Shown: one piece after another, positions 22,064 to 33,969 of the stretch
Position numbering within the stretch: position 1 is the stretch's first letter
Layout: every line of letters starts with the position of its first letter
Assembly: GCA_001414485.1 (NCBI GenBank)
Contig: LLEY01000125.1
Coordinates: 1-64,000, forward strand
DNA from: Calycina herbarum
Lineage: Eukaryota; Ascomycota; Leotiomycetes; Helotiales; Pezizellaceae
DNA length: 64,000 nt
Reading direction: 5' to 3'
Program-made: the position numbers and the translations under genes
The notes under the pieces: generated by a model
What the model was told of the DNA's origin: nothing
Database searches by the model: none
The model's input: the letters and a program-made list of their open reading frames with translations, nothing else

Positions 22064-23688
22064 ATGTTCTCTTCAACTACCCTCACTCTTGCGTTTGCTG
22101 CGCTTGCGGCTTCGGCACCTTCTCAGATCGTCCTCGATGAAACCACCGAGTCCTGTAAATATTTGTACAAGAATTACCCTAATGCTACCATTTTCCCAGG
22201 CTCTGAGCGTTATACTTATGAGGATACTGGTAAACCATTCTCCTCACTTTAAAAGAAAGTTACTAATTCAAATTTAGTCTCTTGGTCGACTGACGTGTGG
22301 CAAGGTCCTGCTTGTGTCTTTACTCCTTATGAACCTACCATAGTGTCCGATGCAGTGAAACTACTCGCAGCACGAGAAGTGCATTTTGCAGTCCGTGGAG
22401 GGGGAGCTCTTCCAATTGATGATGCAGCAAATATCGCAAGTCTCGGGGTGCTGATATCAAGCTCCAACATGTCTTCCATTTCAGTTTATGCTGATAGAAA
22501 GACGGTATCAGTTGGTTCCGGAGTCGGATGGCCAACTCTCTACGAGTATCTAGACCCACTCGACTTGGCTGTCAATGGTGTTCGTCTCGGTGATGCTGGA
22601 GTTGCGGATTTCCATCTTGGTGGAGGTGTTGGATTTTACAGCAATGAGCATGGAATGGGTCCAAACACCATCCAGACATTTCAAGTTCGTAGTCCTCTTT
22701 CTAACTAGTTCTGTTTATTTTTCTAACAAGCCATCAGTGTGTCTTAGCGAATGCCACCATTGTCACAGCTAGTCCAATCGAGAATGCAGATCTCTTCTGG
22801 GCCATGAGAGATGGAGGAAACTCTTTCTGTATCCTCACTCGTTTGGATATTTCTGCATTTGAAGGAGCAAGTGCGTGGATGGGAAATATTGAATATGAAG
22901 CAGATTCATACGAGGCATACACCAAGGGCTTTCTCGACATCGCACTCTACAGTGGAGTGGATCCAAAGGCCGCCACCGAAGCTCAGATCCAATAGAATCC
23001 AGCTAGAAAAGCCAACCTCACCTACTGAGAATAACTTTGCTACAGCGGAAACACCAGCACGCCCGCGGTCTTCCAGAATGTCACATCTCCTGTCCTGCCT
23101 CTCAAATCCGGAGAATTGACCCAGCGAACGATGAACACCTGGACCACAGCCATCTACCGAGGAACATTCGACAACGACAACCGCAAGCAACTTCGCTTTA
23201 TCGCTATCCTGGCTGATTTACAAGCCTACCGAATTGCAGTCGACACCTATTTCAAGACTGTCAACGAGCTCCAAAGTGTCCGAGGTTTCTTCACTGCTTT
23301 CACTGCTTTCACTGCCATGTCAATCACACCTGAAATCATCAAGGCGAGTAGCGGCAATGGTGGTAATACATTGAATCTCCAAGAAAGATCCCAATTATGG
23401 CTAGTTCAACGTCCTTCATGGATGGATTCCTAAGATGATGAGTATGTTGAGTCTATCTATGCTAAATTCGACGAAGCTGTTGTCGTCAATTTGAAAGCTG
23501 CTGGCTTTGAGACCCTTCCATTCATTTACTTGAATGATGCGCCCAAGGGAGCTCCGGTATTTGAGGGGTATGGAGCGGAGGACTGGCAGAAGTTGAGAGA
23601 GATTAGGGCGAAGTATGATCCAAATCTGGTTTTTACTAAGCTGTTGGAGGGTGGGTTTAAGGTGGAGGTAGATGCGACTACATCGTAG
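22064..23688 (+). pseudogene. FAD-linked oxidase (BBE/PCMH type) pseudogene
   Basis: Secreted FAD oxidoreductase of the berberine-bridge type in origin. Exons 22064-22229, 22278-22684 and 22738-23688 keep one frame of 508 codons, with introns of 48 and 53 nt. A signal peptide (residues 1-17) is present. The PCMH region is recognisable (SWSTDVWQGPACVFTP; VSVGSGVGWPTLYEYL; VADFHLGGGVGFYSNEHGMG; FWAMRDGGNSFCILTR). Four in-frame stops remain: TAG 22993, TGA 23026, TAA 23032 and TAA 23431. The residue that normally carries FAD, the His in R-x-G-G-H, is replaced (VRGGGALP). The C-terminal YDPNLVF is conserved. Stops without indels point to recent point mutation. It sits beside another nonsense-bearing secreted enzyme gene. 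Confidence 0.85.
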
Positions 23689-24207
23689 GTAGAAATACAA
23701 CGGGCGAGAAAATTATGCAGTGGTCTCTGTACCTATCAAAGTATCTGAGAGAAGAGATATCATCATTTAATCCAAGAACAACTGTTTCAGGGGTAGTTGA
23801 GTATCCTCTTTTTATATGCATCTTTACCCCAAGAGTGTTTGAAACATTTTGTAAGCCTGCTTGTTGATAAAGAGTGCAGAGATAGTGTCTTCAAGAAATT
23901 CTTGAATTGCACCATCGCCTTTCATCCTAAATTATGGCTAGTTAGGAATTGGCTGTCCTGCCCATTCTACAGCAGCCTTCACCTTTCCCGCTCCTGTCTT
24001 CTCAAAATATATTTTCTCTATCAGGCACACCTCTGGCACCCACATAGTGAATACCATTTTGCACCACTGGCCAGCGACTAGCAGCACTAGCGCAATCTAA
24101 CTTCAACCTAGGCTAGCCTCGGACTATCTAAGACTGCTTTCGCAATTTTTTTTTAATCTCCACGGTAGACAGCACAACGTGCCAAAAACGACCTCCAGCT
24201 CTTCAAG
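23689..24207. other. Intergenic
   Basis: Spacer between the oxidase pseudogene and the modular gene; no feature recognised apart from the promoter side of the latter. Confidence 0.45.
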
Positions 24208-26408
24208 ATGGAGCCCTTTAACTTCAACGACTTGCGGCATAGTCTCCCTTCCTTGCAAGCGTCTCGTCCTTCCACACTGAATGCTCATCAGTCGTTCTAC
24301 CTACCGGTTGCCGCACAAGAAGCCTCGTCGGCCACATGCAGCGGTAGTGACTTCAACGCCCTGCGACCCAACCTTCCCTCCTTGGCAAATTCTTCAGATT
24401 CCGTCCGGAATGCCTATCAGTCGCCCTATCCATCGGCCGTCGCACAACAAGCTGCTTCTCCTGCTACCGCACGGAAAGACACTCAACCCAGTGGGCTACG
24501 GGTAAACAAATTGAGTAACAAGGCTAAGCAACGCAAGGCGAAGAGGGAAGGATGGTATCTTAAAGCATACGAGGCCAAGGCCTTCAAAGCTCTGGAAAAA
24601 GATGGGAGACTGCCACAAATGAGCGACAAGGACAAAGTTGCTTTCTTCCGAGAGAACATCTTTGGCAAGAAGGAGTACGGTTGGGCCACGAACTCAGAAG
24701 GACCGCCGGAGTGGAGCTATGATCGTTATTGTGGTAGAGATCATCCTATAGTGGAGGTGGCTGCCGCTTCCGAAGGTAGAGGGCATGGGAGAGAACGAAC
24801 TCGCAAGAAGAAACCTCAAAACCCTGTCAAGTATATCCTCGTGGAAGAAGATCTCGAAAGTCAACCGAATGCTACGTTGGACACCGCCGTATTGGGTGAT
24901 GTGGCTATGGACACAGACACTGCGGAGCATACGCCTGTCCTCAATCTACCTTTACCGAATCTCCAAGAAATGGGATTCGAATCCTTGGGGCGCGCCTTTC
25001 TTGACTTTCTCAACAATTGCACAGAGACAGAAGTCGCCAGGATTGGGAAAGATGGTTTCATCAATGAACTGGCTCTCACGATTGGTAAGGCGGAAGCCGA
25101 TAAAGTGGGAGGGAAGTTTAATAGGCGGGAGAATGAACGACAGACTTATGACGGATTGACCTACGGGGAGCACAAGTCCATAGAGAAGTTACAATCCATC
25201 CCTTATGTTAAATTGGTAATCTCTACTGGACATTTCCAAGATATATCACCGATTGACTGACGTATTTAAAAGACGGATAAACAGAAGAAAAAGCTCGAGC
25301 TTTGGGAGAGTAAACTCAAGCGTACTTCAAAGGTTCAGATGAAAGCACCCAATCTTCAAAGCACCAAAAACAAAGAGTCAACTAGAGCCAGAGGAATGCT
25401 GCAAAAGGAGGACCAGTACACCATGGTAAGAACCAATTCGAAAATAGGTTGAAAGTTTCTAACTTTTCAATCTAGACTAACCGAGAACGCTCTCTTCTGC
25501 GAAAATATGGGTTGGAGGATTTGCGCGACAACACAGTTTGGGCAAATCTGATGGGCTGGCGGGCGAGGCAACATAAGACTGAAAGCATACCTACCGTGAC
25601 TCAACCTCCGGCAGGCGCCGAAGAGAAGAAGCTTCTAGGCAAGGAATTCCTCCATTTCATCGACACCGACGAAGAAGCTACTCGAATTGGCGGGCGACTC
25701 GTTGATGAGCTAGCTCTCAAGATCGCCAAGATGGAATCCAGAGGCTCTACACACACCTTCGAGTATAAGCAACAATACGGATATACTTTCCATGAGCAAA
25801 AGACCATAAAAAAGTTGCGAGCCATCCCCACTGATGATTTGGTAATCTCTATGCGTTCTTTCCGATACGTCCTACAAGGTGGCTAATTCATTCAGACACA
25901 CAATCAGAAGAAGAGACTCACCAAATTGGAGAATCAGTTTAGACATTATGGCACTGGACCCTCGGACTCTCAGACCAGCGAAAACAAGCCTCCGAACGAC
26001 GAGGAATTTGTCTTCAATAGAGCCAAACATGTGCTGCGAGAAGCCAAGTTGGAACTGGTAAGATTGTCTTTCAGCGAGGGGTCAATTACTTCTAACAATG
26101 CCTTCTAGACGAACGACGACATCGAGTTCTTGAAGCAATATGGCTTGGAAGATCTGCATAATCACGAGACGTGGGCACGCATCATCGGCAAACGACGCAA
26201 GCAAGGTGGTCAAGGACATACGGGAACAACAGGCCTTAGGTTTCGTATGGGAGGTACCAATAACGAGATCAGGATAGTTGATATGGATGTCGAGACGAAA
26301 CCTTCGGGAATACCAATGACTGAGAACACTGGTTTGCAAGCCCGACTGTCTCATGGCATTGGAGGCACTTATGGCGATGTCGATATTCTTGATATCGAGA
26401 TGGGTTGA
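24208..26408 (+). CDS. Unrecognised five-exon protein with internal tandem duplication
   Basis: Exons 24208-25215, 25273-25425, 25476-25841, 25896-26057 and 26109-26408 give 662 residues. All four introns are phase 0 (57, 50, 54 and 51 nt). I do not recognise the family. Residues 6-43 and 49-87 are an imperfect repeat (FNDLRHSLPSL / FNALRPNLPSL). A basic segment (SNKAKQRKAKREGWYLKAYE) and RERTRKKKPQ could be nuclear signals. The C-terminal half is two copies of a module of about 165 residues. Copy A starts GRAFLDFLNNCTETEVARIG (about 260) and copy B GKEFLHFIDTDEEATRIG (about 441). Each continues with GLTYGEHKSIEKLQ / GYTFHEQKTIKKLR, then a charged segment, then RKYGLEDLRDNTVWANLMG / KQYGLEDLHNHETWARIIG. 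Intron positions are the same in both copies. Function unknown; intracellular, no signal peptide or membrane helix. Confidence 0.8.
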
Positions 26409-27260
26409 GCTGGCGTGGTGGCAAAGACTTTCTAGTCGGTAGTACTACACCTGCTGTTCACCATTTAGATTGAGACAGACCTTCCAGGGGTACGGCAGTT
26501 TGCCGGGCATTGAAATTGTAAAATGATTTGGAGGAAGCGATGGCAATGAAGCGGGATGAACGGATCATCACTTAATACATGTCTGTAAATAGGTGCTTGA
26601 CTCTTGGACGAAGAAAGCTGAGAGCCTAAGCAACTAGAATGCAAACACTTCTTTCTATCAATTCATTTAACTGGCGGGCGGCGTATTTGTCAACCTGGTG
26701 CTTATTGTTGATGTTGGTAAATGCGCATAGATACTATGTGGCCAAGGGGTTTCTACATAACTCTCTGAGTACTTAACACTTGCCCACTGGCCTGTCCGCC
26801 ACAGGTACACCTACCAACTAAGTCGGGCCGTTGATTCATAAGCGGTATACAATCACCCTAGTTTACGATTGCTTCCTGATTGCCAAGGAAAGCATCCGCA
26901 TAAGCCCATGAACTGTTCCAAGTCGTGGGAGGGGGGGGGAATGGCGTGTCCATAAGCAACTTCAGATATCGATCTTCTGTTACATATCCCCAGAGAAACA
27001 TCGATGAATGGACAACGATGCTTACCGCCCCCCGCGAAGGTCCACAGTGGCGGACCTACAATTCTCACCTCAACCAAAAATCACTAAGCGAGTCGTCCAA
27101 CCAAACAAGTCAACACCAGCCTTCTCCAATTGGCGCCTCGCTCAATCCTCGGCAAACAAGACCCACAGGTACCCCTACAAAGCCACAATTCTTCTTATTT
27201 CAAAATAGCACCTTCTTCCAACCAATGGGACACTAAAAGGCGATCATTTGGCTAGATGGT
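26409..27260. other. Intergenic
   Basis: 3' flank of the modular gene; overlapping frames on both strands near 26850-27230 lack any recognisable motif. No gene called. Confidence 0.45.
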
Positions 27261-27284
27261 TCAGGTTAAATTAGTGGTTCTCGA

Positions 27285-28720
27285 GAGGATCGATAGGCGC
27301 ATACGATACGACTAACTCGACATTACACGAACCGACAAACAATTTTCGACAATATCGACAGCACGACTCGACAATAAACCCCAAAAATTTACCAAAACTC
27401 AGTTCGTCTGGTTTTAACCCGGGACCATCCCTCGAGGGGTGGTGGGTAGTTTTGCCATTTTTTACCTTGAGTTTTTTTTGGGGCGAGCGTGTAAATAGCA
27501 AGAAGTCCCACCTTCTTTATGTTAAAGTGACGTGTCTCGGTCTCTCACTTTCTTTGAACTCATCTCGAGATCTCACCTTACCATGAAAGAGTCTACACCC
27601 ACGGTCTCTGCCCTGTAAAAAACCATACTGTTCTTGATGAACCCCTCTTCTTGCACACATGCTCTGTCTAGCTGTTACTGCTTTGACCCTGAGTTAATAT
27701 TGTTTTTCAAGTCAAAATGTCGTCGCATTCGAGTATCAAGACTTGCGAAAACTGAGCCCGTTTTCGTTCGTCGCGGAGCTGTTTACATACATACGCGGCG
27801 AAGGTCTTGAAATCTTCTCGGGGCTCGACCACGATATTTTAATAGGAACACTAAAGGCGGATGTGCCGTTGGATATGATTAAACACGACCCGACAACCTC
27901 TTTTCGCTAAATTTAGCAATATAATTTAACACCTTGGAGCTTAAAAAGAACGAATTAATTAATCTAATTCTCAACCTTACTACCTCTTAAGAGGTAAGGG
28001 GTAGTTTGAAAGAGTATCGATATGCGCAAGATACGACAGCGCACCACTTAGCAGCGAACCTAAAATAGTCAAGACCAATTCGTCTTTTTCTTATATTTTA
28101 ACGAAGCGACTTGTTCGGTCAGGTTAGAAAAAGTGAAAAGTTTAGAGTCACTCCTTGAACTTGGGAGTTTGTAAACTGAGAGAAGAAAAAATGAACCGTT
28201 TAAGCCGCAACTCTTGAATTTGAGTTCCCAGGACTTGTACTCTGAATTAGTACTCTCGATAGGCGCATACGACTAATTACAACATTACAAACACTTTTCG
28301 ACACTTTCAACAACTAGATGCATCTCAAAGCCTAACAAGGCCAGTTCGTCTAATTTTGATCAACCGTATCATGTGTGCCATCTTGACATTCTTGTTTTTA
28401 CTTACGCTCTTTGGCTTTTCGAGCTCCGCGTATAAAGGTAAATATTCGACTTCTATACCTTCTGAGCCTTGGCACTGCTTTTTGTTGCACATCGCATTTA
28501 GTGCTCGATGCCCTGAAGTTACAGAGCTTTCAAGCCTGAGGGACTTCAAACGTGCTCTCCCCTAGGAGTCAGGACGTTGACGGGAGCTTTGGAGGCTGAA
28601 AGGCCTCAGGTCATATTACCTAGTAGTTCTCAAGAAGATCGTTAAGCGCATACGATTTACGACCCGACAAACAATTTTCAATAATACCACTCGGAGCTTG
28701 GAAGTAAAACCTATTTGATC
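27285..28720. repeat. Degenerate repeated unit, four copies
   Basis: The sequence TCGATAGGCGCATACGA with a following ACAAACAATTTTCGACA-like tail recurs at about 27288 (TCGATAGGCGCATACGATAC), 28018 (TCGATATGCGCAAGATACGA), 28256 (CTCGATAGGCGCATACGACT) and 28635 (TCGTTAAGCGCATACGATTT). Copies 1, 2 and 3 are followed about 90-120 nt later by an (A/C)AGTTCGTCT- or AATTCGTCT-like block. The units are diverged and no open frame spans them. I see an old dispersed or tandem repeat of unknown type. Confidence 0.55.
28371..28565 (+). other. Weak candidate small secreted protein inside the repeat zone
   Basis: An ATG-initiated frame of 64 residues begins MCAILTFLFLLTLFGFSSSA, a good signal peptide, and leaves a mature part with three cysteines. 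It lies inside the degenerate repeat zone and has no homologous copy or splice evidence that I can see. It may be chance. Confidence 0.2.
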
Positions 28721-30042
28721 AAGTTTTCAATCTGATTATCTTTTGAGGGTGGTAGGAATTTTGCTATGTTTTTAGCTTAGGAAGACAAGGAAATAAGTTC
28801 ATCGACGTGATACAGTAGCAGCTTATAGCAAGTAAAGTGCTTCGCAAGTAAGGTCCTGATCGTTTCCTTCCAAAGATGAAAACTGTGCCACGTAACACCA
28901 GGGAATGGCAGTTTCTTTTTCCCTTCAAAAAGAAAAAACAAGAGAAGCTCCGATTTACTGAGACTGAGAATCAACCCCTGTTGATATCTTGGTAAATAAA
29001 GCTCAAAAGTCTAATATTTTAATCCACGCATCTTTCCAATTCACAAGCGTCCATTCGAAATCTCTGAGCTGCCTTCCATATCTCAAGCATTATGACTTGC
29101 CTTAAATAGCGAAGTAAAGACTTCTCAAGCGAAAGTTCCTCCCTCCCCAAGCAACCAAAACGTAAGAAGTTTCCTTTATCTTATTACGCGAGATATTCTC
29201 AGATAATCAAAGCTATCAATCGAAAAAGTTTCAGCACAATAAACAAATCGAGTATCTCCTTCTAAGCCTTCTTAAACAATATTTTCAACAATCCTAGACC
29301 ATTTCGCCTAAAGTTCACCAGAACAGGTGTCCGAGAGCAACGACCAACTTTCTCGTGAAAAATGCGGGGTACAGAGAGCCAACCTCCCGCTAACGTCAAC
29401 GTTAGGACCAATTCGAGTCTTCCCGTTGACTCTTCTGGTGAAATACATTACTGCTGCCATTCACTCTGCCCATATATACTGTCAATTTATTCGCGTGGAG
29501 AGCTCGTCGAAAGTTTTTATACCAGTTGAATTTGGATGGTGAGGCGCGGTACGGTCACCTGACAGCCACCTGCTCTTAAGCGAAATCCCAGAGATCCTCC
29601 CCTCTCCAACCCAAACAGATACAGTTTTATATTCCTACTAAGTGATTCCTACATCTTCACCAATTGGACTTTTCTTAGTGATTATTTGATTGGATAATAG
29701 TTTTTTGGGCAAGTTTTGAAGGAAACTGATACGTGTCATTATAGTCTGTTGCAAAATTACTAGCCTACGGTTACGCTTTTAGAGAAATCTTGTAATATTT
29801 GGGCTCAACGTGTACTACTCTAGATAACCGTGCAGTAGTACAGGACCCATGCCTCTATTGTGAACCTCGCGCTTTTCTACAAGAAAAAACTAATAACCTC
29901 TTACTCGTAAACCATAACGTGTTCGTTCAAAATCCGCGAGTACCATCTCTTATCAGCATTGCTAGCTACCATGACCAAAATTGCCAAAATTCCATCCATC
30001 ACCTGTCCCTCCCGTGTTTTGATATATCTCGCGACATAAAAA
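28721..30042. other. Gene-poor intergenic region
   Basis: No supported gene. A short inverted repeat, TTCACCAGAA / TTCTGGTGAA, brackets about 29314-29441. A 16-nt near-palindrome around CTAACGTCAACGTTAG lies near 29390. The remainder is AT-rich. Confidence 0.45.
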
Positions 30043-31622
30043 TCATACTCGTTGTAATCCCACTTTCTTATTTTCAACCTACACCACCATTAGCACATCC
30101 CCCCCAACAACCATCCTAAGGCAGGCAAAACAAGACTCACATCAAAAGCAACCTGCACATCTCTAAAAACCGGCTCTCCAATCACCCACATATCCCCCAA
30201 CCCACTAACTCTCTCCTCACCATGTCTATGATCCCTCACATCCTTTGATTGAACTCCCATCCTAGACTCCACAACCATACCAATACAATATCCACTACCC
30301 ACCTCCATTCTCCCCAGACTGAATCTCCCACCGGGAGCAGAAAAGAATTCTTTATTCCTACCTTTGAGAACTTCCACTTGCCAGCCTGCGAAATCGAGAT
30401 GTAGCTGTGGGGGTTTGAGACAGGGGTAGGCGTGGAATTGGTCGTATGGAGGTGGGAGACGCTTGGCTTGGGTTTTGGCGTAGAGGGAGCGTGCTGCCAT
30501 GGGGGGTGCGAGGATGAAGGGGGTGTTTATCTGTTCCGATCAATGAGCAATCAAATCAATTTCATGAGAGGAGGGAGGAGATTGAGATACATCTAAAATA
30601 ACAGGTTGGTTAAAAACATTCTTCACGCCATCCACCCAAACACCACGCATCTGGATCTGCCAAAACCCATCAATCCCTCGTACAGGCATCCATTTCCAAT
30701 CATGATCAGGATCACTTGCCACCTCAGGATCATAAACAGAAGCTCTATCCTCGAGATGCTCCTCACGTTTGAGTTCTTCGTGTCCTTCTGGGTTTTGACT
30801 GGAAAGCAAGTCTTGTGTTTCTTTCTCGACTTTCCGGATTGATGCCACCGGTGTACCACCTAGACTAAAAAGTCCATCTTGACCGTTCAGAAGTACCAAT
30901 GACCATAATTGCGTGTCAATGATGCCCTTCTCAATGAGTTGTGATAGTAGGGACGTCGTTTTCAATTGGCTCAACGAAGCCGCAGGCGCAAGACCAAGGT
31001 AAGCCCCCGACGGAAGAAGAGCCTGAATCCACTGTTTCGCAGGTCTGCAATGCGCGAAAGAAACCGGAATCATCCTCTCAATCGTATTGAGATGCAAAAT
31101 ATCAGTTGGCTGACGACAGGTAGGGAATGAAAGAGGTTGTTCAGAGTCCTCTGTGATGTTGATTAGCACCATTGTCCCAATAATCCCAAAGAACGAAAAC
31201 TCACTATAAGTCCTACTCCTCGCATCCTCAAAGCAACTCCCCAACCCACTCTGCGTACTCTTGACATAGAAATCTCTAGTCAACATATCAAGATCCATCT
31301 GTACCCTCTGCGCAGGCTCCCCCAGCTCTAATGTCGCAAACCAATTCCCTTCTCTCCCAACTTCACCAAGAAGGACGGTGCTGGCCTGAGTTCCATGTAC
31401 ATGTCTTGGCTTTCGAACGACCGTATTTCCTTCAAAGGCTCGTGTTGTGGCAGCGAAGCGTGCTTCGATCTTTTGGACTTCTTCGAGGAGACTGGTGAGG
31501 TTCGCAACGTCGAGGATTGGAAAGGATCCCCCGCGTCTGGATATGGTATAATGGATTGGGGAGAGGTGGGCGTTTGTGATGCTGAGGAGAAGGAGAAATA
31601 GGATGATGAATTTAGTCGACAT
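30043..31622 (-). CDS. Secreted aspartic-protease-like protein with degenerate active site
   Basis: Pepsin-fold (peptidase family A1) protein. Exons 31622-30591, 30530-30141 and 30078-30043 give 485 residues; the introns are 60 and 62 nt. A signal peptide spans residues 1-18. The fold is clear: NWFATLELGEPAQRVQMDLD, the middle GAYLGLAP and LFSLGG, and the C-terminal MWVIGEPVFRDVQVAFDVEN followed by KKVGL. Both catalytic motifs are altered. The first DTG is D-L-D (Asp110) and the second D-T/S-G is D-I-N (Asp344, at the exon 1/2 junction). The aspartates stay, but the flanking Thr/Ser and Gly that shape the active site are gone. I infer little or no classic pepsin activity. The last 12-codon exon depends on a good GTGAGT donor. 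Confidence 0.8.
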
Positions 31623-31777
31623 CGTGAGCCCAGAGGTGGTTGCTACTGGAGATGGGAAGTTGTTGCAGAATGCGTGGAGAGGTCACCCGCCCCATGTTGC
31701 GCACTCAAATATGGCAGGTACTTGCTCGCTGGTCGTGACTTCCTAAGAAAAGTTGAGGAAGAAACGTCCACTTCCAC

Positions 31778-32006
31778 CTCTCACAATGAACATCAAAAGG
31801 CGGCAGTAAATAAATTATCTGCTGTTCAAACTTTTCCAGTACTATTTAAGAACTTGATTGTTCCAAAACACCTAGTCAATAGTCTCAAAGTGTTCCAAGT
31901 GCGTAGGATAATTTACTCAAATTACCCTGAGAAGTTGGAACAACGAGGGCTAGGTAGGCAGGTACGAACCTGATGTATTTACTGCCACTTTAATGTCCAT
32001 CGCGAG
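31778..32006. repeat. TIR element copy 3 (GGCAGTAAATA family)
   Basis: Left end CTCTCACAATGAACATCAAA then AGGCGGCAGTAAATA; the complemented right end is CTCGCGATGGACATTAAAG then TGGCAGTAAATA. Total 229 nt. The interior carries GTTCCAAAACACCTAG and, near the right end, TACCCTGAGAAGTTGGAAC then AACGAGG. It is the reverse of the copy at 59658. It sits between the start of the protease-like gene and the end of the CDP-DAG synthase gene. Confidence 0.75.
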
Positions 32007-32377
32007 CACCTCAAAGATCAAAGAAAATTCAACTGCCGAAGAATACGAGAAAAATAACAGCAGAAACTAAAAATAAAAACATAGAATGAAGTGTGTATTA
32101 CTGCTATTTGCTTTTCTCATACCCCCGAAAGACTTACCCACTAGGGTTCATCTCTAACCTCTCACAGATTACAGCCAAATATCAGTATTTCCATTTCGCC
32201 AAGTCTGTCCCGGATCCCTCGAATGACCACATATCATGCCCTTAATAAATAAAGAAGAATCCAAGCGGAAGCCACAGATATAGACGGGAGAATAAAAAAA
32301 GGGTATTGTATTATACACGAGAAGGCAGGCATGCAATTTAGAGGTATCATCACTCGTTAATGCTATCAGCTTTCCAC

Positions 32378-33969
32378 TCATCTCCTTCTCACTGCGCCAT
32401 TCAGGCAGTCCAATACCTATAATCATGTTAGTGAAAGTATGAAAGAGATTGTGACAGGGTACTTACGCCTTCAGCGATTACACCTTGGTTCACAAGATGC
32501 TTGCTGATTCCCTTTACGAGTTCCATCTGCTCCTCTGGACTAAGTCCCGTGATGACCGTCTCAATGACTCCACCGAGAGAAACATTGTAGACTGCGATGA
32601 AACTGTGATAGTACATGTAGGCGAAGAAACCCATTATGAATTGACAATCCATGCGGTCAGTAATTCCACCGTGGCCTGGAATGGAATCACCAAAGTCCTT
32701 GATCTTGAAGGTACGCTTGAGACCGGAGGCAAAGAAGCCCCCAAAAGGAGCGATCAGAGAGGCAAATGTGGCGAAGAGAAGGATATGGATTTGCATGGGT
32801 GCCATCATAAAGCTCTTGGCGAAGGGAAACCAGATAGGGAGATTGTAGACGTGTTGCACGAAGACTGGATTTGGTACGCACTCAAGTCCGGTGAAGATGT
32901 TTGCGCCGAGGTCCTAGGAATTATTATTAGCTGATTTCACTTCAATATATCCAAAATTCTTACATTTACAGGGCAAATAAAGTACTTGTATCGCATGAGA
33001 ACATTGGTCATACCAACGCCAAAAATGACGGTAAAGATCCAGGCACCGAGAAATCCTTCAACGGTCTTCTTGGGAGACAATTTGATAAGTTGTGTTCTAC
33101 CAACGGTGATACCAACCAGGTAGGCGAAGATATCATTGCAAATGACCAGAGAAACTGGCAAGAAAAACCAGATCATTCCCTCAAAGACATTGTTCATAAT
33201 AAAGTGAGCCTGGACCACAATCAAGTACAGAGCCATATGGGTCCATGCGAATTGTGTAAACTGGAAACGGTAGTGACCGGCTTGTAGCGAAGTGACGAAA
33301 AATACAAAGCCTGCGATTTGAATTAGCCATGTTCTGAGCTTGGACCTTTCCCCCTGAAAACGTACCGATGACATAGAGCATGAAGCTTATGAACCTGTGA
33401 TGGGTTGCAAAAGGCAAAAGGACTTTATCTACCAACACAATGTGCTTGAAGTAGTAAATGACGCTCTCCCCGTATAGGAAGTACATGGTCGTAGCTAACC
33501 AGTACCAGTTCAGGGATTTCGTAAATCGCAACCGCCGCGCCCGACTAGGCACATTGGCAATCGCAATAACCTCCTTGAACGAGACGATTTGTACACCCGT
33601 GACAATTATGATAATGTAGATGTGTCCCATAAACATGGCGCCAAAGAAGGCACCAATCATGACGAAGGTCCATATGGATCGCGTTACGAAGGTCTGCCTC
33701 TTCTTCTCATACTCGGATATCGGCGCATCTTGGATCTGTGGCAAACAATGGCAAACAAGTTAGCTTGCGCTCTTCTTTCCACCGCGCTGGAAGTAGGAAG
33801 GAAAAGGAAGGCTTACATCTGTTGCAATATCACTCCCACTGCCCGGTTTCGTCGGCGATCCAGGCTCTGATGCGGCCTCACTGATGTCCGAGAAACTGCT
33901 CCTCCGCCCATCTACACCTGAACTGTGTCCATTCCGATGGTTGAACTTGATCCCTCTGCGCGGTGCCAT
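32378..33969 (-). CDS. CDS1: CDP-diacylglycerol synthase (phosphatidate cytidylyltransferase)
   Basis: Makes CDP-diacylglycerol from phosphatidate and CTP in the ER, the precursor of PI, PS, PG and cardiolipin. Exons 33969-33817, 33735-33366, 33310-32964, 32913-32467 and 32416-32378 give 451 residues, standard for the eukaryotic enzyme. The cytosolic N-terminus is Ser/Arg-rich. Several membrane helices follow (FVMIGAFFGAMFMGHIYIII, LYVIGFVFFVTSLQAG, WFFLPVSLVICNDIFAYLVG). The CDS signature is intact near residue 380: SGLKRTFKIKDFGDSIPGHG followed by GITDRMD. The introns are 81, 55, 50 and 50 nt. The last exon codes only 12 residues. It shares its promoter region head-to-head with the Rad26/ATRIP gene. 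Confidence 0.95.

Noticed and set aside
32485..32934. 149-residue plus frame
   Set aside because: Antisense to the CDP-diacylglycerol synthase exon that carries the family signature.
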